Shown in pieces: positions 47,566-54,062 of a DNA stretch of 54,062 nt. Source of the DNA: an uncultured Prevotella sp. (GTDB taxonomy: Bacteria > Bacteroidota > Bacteroidia > Bacteroidales > Bacteroidaceae); assembly GCA_900315035.1 (NCBI GenBank), contig OMXO01000008.1, positions 1 to 54,062 of the forward strand. The letters are read 5' to 3'. Positions within the stretch are counted from its first letter, which is position 1. Each line of letters starts with the position of its first letter. Both the position numbers and the translations under genes were made by a program. A model generated the notes under the pieces. It searched no databases. It was not told the origin of the DNA and saw only the letters and a list, made by a program, of their open reading frames with translations.

Positions 47566-49020
47566 ATGGCGAGAATCACCAGTTACTTCCTCACGCTCTC
47601 AGCAGTCCTCGCGCTCGTGGCCTGCAGCTCCAGTCCCCGTCAGGCGCGCGACGTAGCCCAGCAGCCTGCCATCTATCCCGACTATACCGATGTGACCGTT
47701 CCCGCAGATATCGCCCCCCTGAACTTCGCGATGACCGACGACGACGTTTCAGCCATCGACGTAGAGGTCACCGGGTCAAAAGGCGGCACCCTGCATGCCA
47801 GCGGTGCCTATGCCGATTTCGAGCTCGAAGCGTGGCACCAGTTGCTCTCGCAGAACAAAGGCGGTCGCCTCTCCTTCTGCGTCAGTGCCGAGAAGTCGGG
47901 CCAGTGGGTGCGCTACCAGCCGTTCACCGTCAGCGTCAGTCCCGTGCCGCTCGGCGAATGGGGCATCACCTACCGTCTCGTCGCGCCCAGTTATAAGATC
48001 TACAGCCGCATGGGGCTCTATCAGCGCTGCCTGAGCAACTTCGAAGAGACGGTCATGATCGACAACACCGATCTGCACAACACCTGCCTCAACTGCCATA
48101 CCGCCAACCAGACCAACCCCGACCGCTACGTCTTCCATATCCGCGGCGAACGGGGCGGCACAGCCATCGTCAGAGATGGGAAGGTCGAACTCCTGAAGGC
48201 CTCGCGCCAAGAGTTGGGCGGGGCGATGGTCTATCCTTACTGGCATCCGCAGGGCCGCTACTGCGCCTTCTCCACGAACTCTACGGCACAGATGTTCCAC
48301 ATGGCCAGCAACAAGCGCATTGAGGTCTATGACGAAGCCTCCGACGTGTTCGTCTATGACACCAAGACCGGCACCGTCATCAACGACTCGCTCATCATGA
48401 AGCACGACTGGGCCGAGAACTGTCCCGCCTTCTCCCCCGACGGCCGTTGGCTCTACTTCATCACCGCCCGTCGCCAGACTTATCCCCACGATTTCGACAA
48501 AGAGCGATACAGCCTCTGCCGCGTCGCTTTCGATGCCGCTACGGGCAAGATCGGCACCCAGGTCGATACCCTCGTCCATACAGCGCAGACCGGCAAGAGC
48601 GTCACCTGGCCGCGCCCCTCCTACGATGGCCGATACCTTATCTACACCCAGGCCGACTACGGCTACTTCAGCATCTGGCATCCCGAGGCCGACCTCTGGC
48701 TGATGGATCTCTCCGATGCCACCACCCGTCCACTGAGCGAGGTCAACAGCCATCGCGCCGAGAGCCTCCACAGCTGGAGCACCAACAGCCACTGGTTCCT
48801 CTTCACCAGCCGCCGCGACGATGGTCTCTACACCCGCGTCTATTTCTCGTTCTTCGACAAGGGGCGAGCCACCAAGCCCTTCATGCTGCCGCAGCGTGAT
48901 CCCCGCCGCTACTACCGTCGCCTGATGTATTCCTACAACACACCCGACTTCACGTCGAAGCCCGTAGAAACCTCGCCCGATGACATGAACACGCGCATCA
49001 GGGATCCCAAACGGCAATAG
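47566..49020 (+). CDS. TolB/PD40-type beta-propeller lipoprotein with CxxCH motif
   Basis: The 484-residue product starts at ATG 47566, after the upstream gene's stop; the longer frame from 47536 would overlap that gene. The lipobox LALVACSS gives a lipoprotein. An N-terminal beta domain (about 30-165) precedes TCLNCHTANQ, where Cys174, Cys177 and His178 form a CxxCH haem c-attachment motif. The C-terminal part (about 190-450) has PD40/TolB propeller repeats (CPAFSPDGRWLYFITARR, VTWPRPSYDGRYLIYT, HSWSTNSHWFLFTSRRDD). One CxxCH in an exported protein suggests a haem-binding or redox role, but a metal or structural motif is possible. It shares an operon with the membrane protein upstream and ends 20 bp before dinB. 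Confidence 0.7.
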   Translation: MARITSYFLTLSAVLALVACSSSPRQARDVAQQPAIYPDYTDVTVPADIAPLNFAMTDDDVSAIDVEVTGSKGGTLHASGAYADFELEAWHQLLSQNKGGRLSFCVSAEKSGQWVRYQPFTVSVSPVPLGEWGITYRLVAPSYKIYSRMGLYQRCLSNFEETVMIDNTDLHNTCLNCHTANQTNPDRYVFHIRGERGGTAIVRDGKVELLKASRQELGGAMVYPYWHPQGRYCAFSTNSTAQMFHMASNKRIEVYDEASDVFVYDTKTGTVINDSLIMKHDWAENCPAFSPDGRWLYFITARRQTYPHDFDKERYSLCRVAFDAATGKIGTQVDTLVHTAQTGKSVTWPRPSYDGRYLIYTQADYGYFSIWHPEADLWLMDLSDATTRPLSEVNSHRAESLHSWSTNSHWFLFTSRRDDGLYTRVYFSFFDKGRATKPFMLPQRDPRRYYRRLMYSYNTPDFTSKPVETSPDDMNTRIRDPKRQ

Positions 49021-49040
49021 CAAGAAAAAAGAGTCAGGTC

Positions 49041-50192
49041 ATGAACAAAATCATTCATGTGGATATGGATCAGTTCTTCGCTGCTGTGGAACAGCGCGAC
49101 AATCCGGAACTGAGGGGCAAGCCTATCGCGGTAGGTCATGATGCCGAACGCGGTGTCGTGTCAACGGCCAGCTACGAGGCGCGTCGCTTTGGCGTCCATT
49201 CGGCACAGTCAATCCAGATGGCCAAGCGCCTGTGTCCACAACTGATCATCGTAGAGCCCCACTTCCAGAAGTATAAGGAGGTGTCGGCACAACTGCACGA
49301 GATATTCCACGACTATACCGACCTGATAGAGCCTATATCGCTCGACGAGGCCTTCCTCGATGTGACAGAGAACAAGACGATGGTGAGCACCAATCCCCAA
49401 GGGATGTTGGCGATGGATATCGCCCGCGAGATCAAGCAGCGCATCCGAGCGACGACAGGTCTGACGGCATCGGCAGGAGTGAGTTACTGCAAGTTTCTGG
49501 CAAAGATTGCCTCCGACTGGCGCAAACCCGACGGACTGACGGTGATTCACCCTGACAGGGCATTAGATTTTATCGACCAACTGAAGGTCGAGAAGATCTG
49601 GGGCGTAGGACAAAAGACCGCCGAGAAGATGCACCGCATGGGTATCTTCACGGGGCTCGACCTGCGAAGGACGGCGCTGAGCCGACTGACGCAGGAATTC
49701 GGCAAGATGGGACAGGTGTTCTATGACTTCGCACGAGGGGTTGACAACAGGCCCGTCATCTCAGAGTGGGAGCGCAAGTCCGTCAGTTGTGAGCAGACGT
49801 TTGAGTCCGACCTCAGCGAGCATGCAGCCATCACCATCCACCTCTATCATATCGTGCTCGAACTCGTCAGGCGCATTGAGAAGAACGACTTCGAGGGACG
49901 CACGCTCACACTGAAGGTCAAGTTTCAGGACTTCCAGCAAATCACCCGCAGCATGACCGTTGACCACATCCTGCGCACGAAAGACGAGATTCTGCCGTTG
50001 GCCAAACAACTGATGCAGGGCGTAGAGTCCTCCGACAGTCAAGACGACTCTGCCGACCACCACTCCCGCCCTATCCGTCTGTTAGGCTTGGGTGTGTCAA
50101 ACCCAGGTGGCCCTGCGCCCAGTGGCTCTCTGGACTCTCGCCAGCAAGCATGGACAGAACTGGAACTGGAATTCGAGCCGTGGCCGTCATAA
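49041..50192 (+). CDS. dinB: DNA polymerase IV (Y-family translesion polymerase)
   Basis: This 383-residue protein shows the Y-family palm motifs IIHVDMDQFFAAVEQRDNP (catalytic Asp8 and Asp10) and EPISLDEAFLDV (catalytic Asp-Glu, about residue 102-103). It also has ASAGVSYCKFLAKIASDWRK, the helix-hairpin-helix part (KIWGVGQKTAEKMHRMGI) and the little-finger domain. A Ser/Asp/His-rich insert (VESSDSQDDSADHHSRP) and a Pro/Gly-rich loop lie in the C-terminal end before the final beta strand. It copies past DNA lesions in the cytoplasm. It follows the propeller gene by 20 bp without an obvious promoter, so it may be read from the same transcript. Confidence 0.95.
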   Translation: MNKIIHVDMDQFFAAVEQRDNPELRGKPIAVGHDAERGVVSTASYEARRFGVHSAQSIQMAKRLCPQLIIVEPHFQKYKEVSAQLHEIFHDYTDLIEPISLDEAFLDVTENKTMVSTNPQGMLAMDIAREIKQRIRATTGLTASAGVSYCKFLAKIASDWRKPDGLTVIHPDRALDFIDQLKVEKIWGVGQKTAEKMHRMGIFTGLDLRRTALSRLTQEFGKMGQVFYDFARGVDNRPVISEWERKSVSCEQTFESDLSEHAAITIHLYHIVLELVRRIEKNDFEGRTLTLKVKFQDFQQITRSMTVDHILRTKDEILPLAKQLMQGVESSDSQDDSADHHSRPIRLLGLGVSNPGGPAPSGSLDSRQQAWTELELEFEPWPS

Positions 50193-50200
50193 TGCACATC

Positions 50201-50222
50201 GGGCCCGCATTGCTGCGAGCCC
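50201..50222 (+). terminator. GC-rich hairpin after dinB
   Basis: GGGCCCGCA pairs with TGCGAGCCC (one wobble) around a 4-nt loop, 8 bp after the dinB stop. The following TAACTTTTG is only a weak T-tract. On the minus strand the loop reads GCAA, a GNRA tetraloop. Confidence 0.5.
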
Positions 50223-50461
50223 TAACTTTTGCGGGTGCAAAGGTACGGCGGTTTTGGGAGGTGGACAAATATTATGCAGATTTATGCCCAAGGTTGTTGC
50301 GACACTGGGCGCGATCTGCGACAAAGGGGGAGAATAGGGGTGGAATGTTGTCGTAAGTGCATAAACAATGGGCTCTGCTAAGCATTAATATTAAATGTTG
50401 CTACTATTTCAACTTTGCCCAGCAGCGGAGGCAATAAGCACATGTGATAGCATAGAAAAAT
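50223..50461. other. Non-coding region with one minus-strand promoter-like site
   Basis: No convincing ORF is present; short frames here lack recognisable protein features. CAAAGGTA at 50238-50245 reads TACCTTTG on the minus strand, followed by GCACC, and would drive a transcript through the hairpin at 50201-50222 antisense to the dinB end. Nothing else is recognised. Confidence 0.4.
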
Positions 50462-50501
50462 AACAGCGGGACTTCTGTTAGAACAAAAGAGTCCCACTGT
50501 T
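50462..50501. terminator. Terminator hairpin, downstream of the minus-strand gene at 50599
   Basis: AACAGCGGGACT (50462-50473) pairs with AGTCCCACTGTT (50490-50501) with one wobble. On the minus strand it is followed by A/T-rich bases and lies about 100 bp after the stop of the 50599-51573 gene. Confidence 0.55.
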
Positions 50502-50598
50502 ATAACATCAGGTATGAACAAAAGATTATTCAGTGTCACCAACATGGATTGTTCCTGATGGAGAAGTACTTCGCGATAGTCCTATCGCGCTCTTAAGA

Positions 50599-51573
50599 TT
50601 AGGGCTCCTCATTCCCGGTCTGGTTAGGCTTACCGCTATTGTCGTCTTCGCCATTACTTCCAGAGTTGTCACCACCGTTTGTTGAGGCAGAAGCCGTGCT
50701 GATATCACTACCGTTGAGGAAACGCTCTTGTCCGATAGGATAGGTGGAGATGGCTGCTGCAAAGGTTGGTATGGCCTCGGAAACATTAAACTGTGCATAA
50801 CTGCGCAGCCAGCTGCCGTTAACTTTGCGTGAGGTGATGGCCGTCATGTAGGTGCTATCAGTACTTGCTGCTTCATCAAGATTATATGCCAAGTGTACAT
50901 CAACCTTCAGCAGATTTGATGTGAAGGTTGGTGTTGCACTTGCGACATCACCGATGACAGCTACAGCAAAGGACTCCAAAATAGAAGCCCCACTGATATA
51001 GGTGAAACGCACCGCACCGAATCCATAACTGCCGTCACTTTTTGGATACATGACCGCAACAGTGCACATGTCACCGAAGATTTTGCAGCCCATAGCCTCT
51101 GTCACCTCTGCAATGGTGCCGTTTCTTACCTCAACCAGATTCAACGATACCTTTTTGTCGGCTACGTTGACACTGCTGATCTCTGCATTAACAAGAGCTT
51201 TCTGGAGTGACCCCTTCGAGATAACGTAACTTCCTGCTTTAAATGCAGACTCCTTGTACCGATTGAAGCCGAACGAACCGTTGTCATACTCCTTACTAAT
51301 CTGAATGAGCTTCAGGTTAGTGGACATGAACTCGCGCATACAAGGCATACCGGCAGACTTGCCTTCAAATGAGTGGTCACAGATGCACTTTGTTGCGGAA
51401 TAGGCCGACCCGATAGTCGATACCAGACAGCGCTGAGACATCTGAGCAAAAGTACGAGGGTCTTTACCACCCTCCACGCGATCTTTCGTGATTTGTTTTC
51501 CGTCCACTACACTGAACGTGTGGGACTTGGTGCTACCACGACGCAACCCGAAATAAGTAGATGACTTTGCCAT
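50599..51573 (-). CDS. Uncharacterised Bacteroidales protein (DUF6266-like N-terminus)
   Basis: The 324-residue protein has no signal peptide and no membrane helix. Its start MAKSSTYFGLRRGSTKSHTF and the segment KDPRTFAQMSQRC are familiar from a family that is common in Prevotella and Bacteroides and resembles DUF6266 (conserved NPRT..Q); I state this from memory and with low certainty. The middle part is rich in beta-strand-like sequence. The last 35 residues are low complexity (Ser/Asn/Gly/Asp/Glu). It has a promoter at 51725 with an unusually long leader of about 145 nt. No function is known to me. Confidence 0.6.
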   Translation of the reverse strand: MAKSSTYFGLRRGSTKSHTFSVVDGKQITKDRVEGGKDPRTFAQMSQRCLVSTIGSAYSATKCICDHSFEGKSAGMPCMREFMSTNLKLIQISKEYDNGSFGFNRYKESAFKAGSYVISKGSLQKALVNAEISSVNVADKKVSLNLVEVRNGTIAEVTEAMGCKIFGDMCTVAVMYPKSDGSYGFGAVRFTYISGASILESFAVAVIGDVASATPTFTSNLLKVDVHLAYNLDEAASTDSTYMTAITSRKVNGSWLRSYAQFNVSEAIPTFAAAISTYPIGQERFLNGSDISTASASTNGGDNSGSNGEDDNSGKPNQTGNEEP

Positions 51574-51650
51574 CTTGTTGTGAACCGATTTTTTTAAGAC
51601 TTACCTGACAGTGTACTAAACCATTTTGGTCATTCCAGAACTTATGGAAA

Positions 51651-51677
51651 CCTTACCTTAACCTTACGGTAACCTTA
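51651..51677. repeat. CCTTA short repeats in the leader of the 50599-51573 gene
   Basis: CCTTA occurs at 51651-51655, 51656-51660, 51662-51666 and 51673-51677, partly within an ACCTTACGGTAA palindrome-like context. On the transcribed minus strand this gives TAAGG units, purine-rich and Shine-Dalgarno-like, about 80-100 nt before the start codon. Confidence 0.5.
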
Positions 51678-51724
51678 GGGTACTCCAAGGGTTCGTCTGC
51701 CCTGCTTGGTCTCATCGGACGGTG

Positions 51725-51732
51725 CAAAGGTA
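51725..51732 (-). promoter_or_regulatory. Promoter -7 box of the 50599-51573 gene (TACCTTTG on minus strand)
   Basis: CAAAGGTA on the plus strand reads TACCTTTG on the minus strand, followed by GCACC. The start would be near 51718, about 145 nt upstream of the start codon at 51573. Confidence 0.55.
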
Positions 51733-51794
51733 AGCCATTTCTTAATGTCAAGTGTATGTTTTATGCAATTGTTTTATTGTCGGTTACGGCAGTT

Positions 51795-51864
51795 TCGGCA
51801 GGGGTCGGCAGGGGTCGGCAAATTCCCCAAATTTTTAACAATTGGGGTCGGCAGAGGGTCGGCA
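51795..51864. repeat. Five TCGGCA repeats in the intergenic region
   Basis: TCGGCA occurs at 51795, 51805, 51815, 51848 and 51859, mostly as GGGTCGGCAG. Three copies are spaced exactly 10 bp and the last two 11 bp. A CCCCAA/TTGGGG inverted pair lies between the two groups. The spacing near one helical turn suggests protein binding sites, or a degenerate tandem repeat. It is about 35 bp past the stop of the 51900-53822 gene. Confidence 0.6.
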
Positions 51865-51899
51865 GTTCCAATCCCCTCAAAGAGCCAATAACTAAAATA

Positions 51900-53822
51900 T
51901 TATTTTCCGTTATTGATATAAGCATCTTCTGGAATATAATAATCGTTGTCTCTTAGATGGACAGCTTTAAGTAGAAATCTTCCGCGGTCTATTAAATGGT
52001 CAAAAGAATCGGAATCATCAACATGATGCCCATTCACAACGGTTTGTGTGAATGTGTTTTTCAGTGTTATAGCAAGTTGATGATGATATATGCCAGACCC
52101 TCCTTTGATGGTGTTTTCATCCCATTCAGAAGGATGTTGGGTCTCTAGGTTCTTTGACGAATCCTCGAGCGTAAAAGAAAAGCGTCTTTTATGTTGTTTG
52201 TCATCCGGCCATCCACAGTTGAGGTGAATGTTCACCCAGCGAAGGAAATCATTCCTTGACGAACTGTCAGGGATATAATTTAATATTTCTAATATCCTGC
52301 AAGTAACATAAAAGAAGCGAATCTTGCTTATTTTCCTTGGAAGTACAATGCTTTCCATTGCCTTTTTGATTTCTCTGGGCTTTACCTTATCATTAAATAT
52401 GTAGTCATATCGATCATCCCATTTCTCATCTTCAATGACCTGCCGATGACAGGTGGTCAGATTTATTTGAGGTGTCTGGCATTGACTTTCTTTGGCGCGT
52501 TCTGTGGTTTGCATCTCGGGGCAGGTGCTATACCCCTTTGACTGGTTCACTTTCTTTAGGTAATTGATATAGTTGCTCATGACCGACTTTACAAGCTTAA
52601 TATCTTCATCAGATATATAGTCGAACAATGCTTCCGATAGCTTGTTAAGTTCCATTTCTTGGATGATGATATGCTTGGAGTAGAACTCTTTATCCCAGTC
52701 CCAATCCCATGAGTCGGGGTTGTCTCTATTCTGTTCTTTGAATAGTTGGAATTTCTGTTGGGTGTATAACTCAAACATCTCCTTCATGGATTGTGGAATG
52801 GAGGTGTATTTCGTGAGTTTCTGCAAGACGATATCTTTGCCCTGCTTGAAAATGAGCCAATAAGCCACAATGCCGATAGCTACCACAGGATTGTCTTGAG
52901 TTCTGTCATGAACGCGGTGCAACATCCCTGATGAACCGCGTGTCATTTCTATAAAACGATAGATGCCTTTTTCTTGGGTTATGGCACCAGCTTTTCCGCA
53001 GCGCCATCCTTCGTAATAATAGTCTATATTGTTAGCAGAAATTTTGTCCAATACTGTCTGTTCCATATTTGCTTCAGCCGAGTCTTTTCGCTTTTTAGCC
53101 TCGGCTTCCTTCATTTTTTTATCAAGCTCTTTTGCAAGACTTTTATACCAAGGTAAATTTTTGCGTAGATACTCATCTTTTGCTTTGTAATCATATCCAG
53201 GGCGCAGGTAAGTGCCATCAACTATTGTGGTAAGGATAAAAGCCTTATACACTTCATTATAAATATCAAAGCAATGAATATATCCCTTAAATGGCAGACC
53301 CTCATCCTTGTAAACAGAAAGGGCAACTAAAAACCTGTCAACGGATTCTGTTTGGTCGTTAGCAAAGATCAAAATGGTATTGACCATACCCAAAATATGA
53401 TACGACTCAATGAGGTCTGTTACATTCGGAATTAGGTGGTAGGTCTTCCCGTTTTCATCTTTCATATTTCTAAACTTCCAAGTTGCAGCTTGCATCGCAA
53501 ACTGTGCAATTTTAGTTTCTGGTACAGGGGAGGTTAAAACCATGCGACACAGTCTGTAAGCCTCATTGAACATCTTTCCGTACTTATGGGTGTAATCTTT
53601 TATTGGTTGGCCAAAAGTATCGTGGGATACCTCAAGAAAGGCTCCAAGTTCTTGACCTTCATAAAATACGAGAAGACTCTTGTGTAGCATTTGATTGACA
53701 TGGAAGTTCCAGTTTTGTTCCGACAAGTAATAGTCAAGGTCTGGAATGTCTTGCCAGACCTTCAAATGCTCAAAGTCAGAATCATTATTTAGGGAAGTGT
53801 TATTAGTGGTTGTTTTTTTCAT
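51900..53822 (-). CDS. Unrecognised 640-residue protein
   Basis: The start at 53822 (MKKTTTNNTSLNN) is chosen because the minus-strand promoter lies at 53843-53850, downstream of the alternative start at 53855. No signal peptide or membrane helix is seen, so it is probably cytoplasmic. The protein is rich in Trp, Tyr and charged residues. It contains a Lys/Glu-rich coiled-coil-like stretch (about residues 220-250, KSLAKELDKKMKEAEAKKRK) and a Cys/His-containing patch near residues 435-460 (CPEMQTTERAKESQCQ, TTCHRQ). I recognise no family, catalytic motif or nucleic-acid-binding fold. Base composition is clearly more AT-rich than dinB and its upstream neighbours. Its neighbours are another poorly known protein and the window edge, consistent with an accessory island. 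Confidence 0.65.
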   Translation of the reverse strand: MKKTTTNNTSLNNDSDFEHLKVWQDIPDLDYYLSEQNWNFHVNQMLHKSLLVFYEGQELGAFLEVSHDTFGQPIKDYTHKYGKMFNEAYRLCRMVLTSPVPETKIAQFAMQAATWKFRNMKDENGKTYHLIPNVTDLIESYHILGMVNTILIFANDQTESVDRFLVALSVYKDEGLPFKGYIHCFDIYNEVYKAFILTTIVDGTYLRPGYDYKAKDEYLRKNLPWYKSLAKELDKKMKEAEAKKRKDSAEANMEQTVLDKISANNIDYYYEGWRCGKAGAITQEKGIYRFIEMTRGSSGMLHRVHDRTQDNPVVAIGIVAYWLIFKQGKDIVLQKLTKYTSIPQSMKEMFELYTQQKFQLFKEQNRDNPDSWDWDWDKEFYSKHIIIQEMELNKLSEALFDYISDEDIKLVKSVMSNYINYLKKVNQSKGYSTCPEMQTTERAKESQCQTPQINLTTCHRQVIEDEKWDDRYDYIFNDKVKPREIKKAMESIVLPRKISKIRFFYVTCRILEILNYIPDSSSRNDFLRWVNIHLNCGWPDDKQHKRRFSFTLEDSSKNLETQHPSEWDENTIKGGSGIYHHQLAITLKNTFTQTVVNGHHVDDSDSFDHLIDRGRFLLKAVHLRDNDYYIPEDAYINNGK

Positions 53823-53842
53823 TTTATTATTCCTTTCTGCTG

Positions 53843-53850
53843 CAAAGATA
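53843..53850 (-). promoter_or_regulatory. Promoter -7 box of the 51900-53822 gene (TATCTTTG on minus strand)
   Basis: CAAAGATA on the plus strand reads TATCTTTG on the minus strand, followed by GCAGCAG. The leader is about 15 nt before ATG at 53822. Confidence 0.65.
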
Positions 53851-53935
53851 GGCATTTTTCTCCTTTTTATCTAATCTTTCCCCCAATTATTTGCAGTTTT
53901 TCCCCTTGTAATGCTGCTATTTCCAAAAGATTATG

Positions 53936-53943
53936 TATCTTTG
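53936..53943 (+). promoter_or_regulatory. Promoter -7 box (TATCTTTG) leading off the right edge
   Basis: TATCTTTG followed by GCCCTCG drives transcription toward the window end, divergent from the unrecognised gene. A small hairpin GTCTC-AGAG-GAGAC lies at 53980-53993 in its leader. Confidence 0.5.
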
Positions 53944-54029
53944 CCCTCGAACATCGTTTTGGAATGCAATATTTCTTGATGTCTCAGAGGAGACGACGGT
54001 GCGACTTTTGTGGGTAAAATAATAACAGC

Positions 54030-54062
54030 ATGAGCAGTTATACGGTGAACATAGAAACCTGA
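54030..54062 (+). CDS. Ten-codon leader-like ORF at the window edge
   Basis: ATG at 54030 opens MSSYTVNIET and TGA is the last codon of the window. It lies about 85 nt after the -7 box at 53936. It may be a leader peptide or a chance frame; the following gene is outside the window. Confidence 0.2.
   Translation: MSSYTVNIET

Noticed and set aside
46808-47656. 282-codon plus-strand frame overlapping the membrane protein gene
   Set aside because: It is Arg/Ala/Pro-rich and out of frame with the membrane protein, which has plausible helices, a promoter and a good start; this is an alternate-frame artefact of high GC.
47776-49023. 415-codon minus-strand frame opposite the propeller lipoprotein
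   Set aside because: The plus strand encodes a lipobox, CxxCH and PD40 repeats. The antisense frame is Val/Gly/Ala-rich without motifs, as expected in a GC-rich gene.
51795-51864. CRISPR array
   Set aside because: The repeats are only about 6-10 bp with 4-5 bp spacers and no cas genes are present.

Overview
The window looks like a chromosomal segment of a Prevotella-type (order Bacteroidales) carbohydrate degrader, gut or rumen. The grounds are two complete SusC/SusD pairs plus the tail of a third SusD, Bacteroidetes-type promoters (-7 box TAnnTTTG, found ahead of nearly every transcription unit), many secreted glycoside hydrolases, and enzyme architectures (GH10-CE1, CE6-CE1) known from ruminal and gut Prevotella. 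No rRNA, tRNA, CRISPR array or intact insertion sequence was seen.

Region 1 (1-16447) is a fructan utilisation locus. It opens with the C-terminal end of a SusD-like protein and a DUF4960-type surface lipoprotein. A membrane regulator follows, with a periplasmic sugar-binding domain joined through one membrane helix to an AraC-type DNA-binding domain. The main operon is susC, susD, a second DUF4960-type lipoprotein and a lipoprotein GH32 enzyme. After a 1-kb non-coding gap with a large inverted-repeat (foldback) element and a gene remnant comes a second operon: periplasmic GH32, a FucP-like MFS transporter and a PfkB fructokinase. The likely flow is surface binding and cutting of levan or inulin, SusCD import, periplasmic release of fructose, inner-membrane uptake and phosphorylation. 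Two promoters in this locus carry a shared inverted repeat, and a hairpin family occurs twice.

Region 2 (16473-41277) begins with a convergent TPR/SpoIIE-type phosphatase gene and continues as a xylan locus. It encodes a CE6-CE1 esterase, GH43, a GH10-CE1 xylanase/feruloyl esterase, an amidohydrolase coupled to GH95, a GH3 beta-xylosidase, two overlapping dCache sensor genes (the first without kinase parts, the second a full histidine kinase), two GH43 enzymes on the minus strand, and a 1047-residue CE1-GH43-CBM6-like protein. Together these would remove acetyl, feruloyl, arabinosyl and possibly L-galactosyl decorations and depolymerise arabinoxylan.

Region 3 (41511-46490) is a second complete susC/susD pair with its own promoter and flanking terminators; its substrate cannot be read from the sequence, but its position suggests xylan products.

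Region 4 (46567-50222) is visibly more GC-rich. It holds a DUF6057-like membrane protein, a beta-propeller lipoprotein with a CxxCH haem-binding-type motif, and dinB (DNA polymerase IV).

Region 5 (50223-54062) looks like an accessory region. It has two unrecognised or poorly known minus-strand proteins separated by an intergenic stretch with TCGGCA and CCTTA repeats, and a promoter leading off the right edge. Points most worth a second look are the tandem sensor pair, the kinase-less sugar regulator, the duplicated promoter hairpins and small-RNA-like units, and the foldback element.
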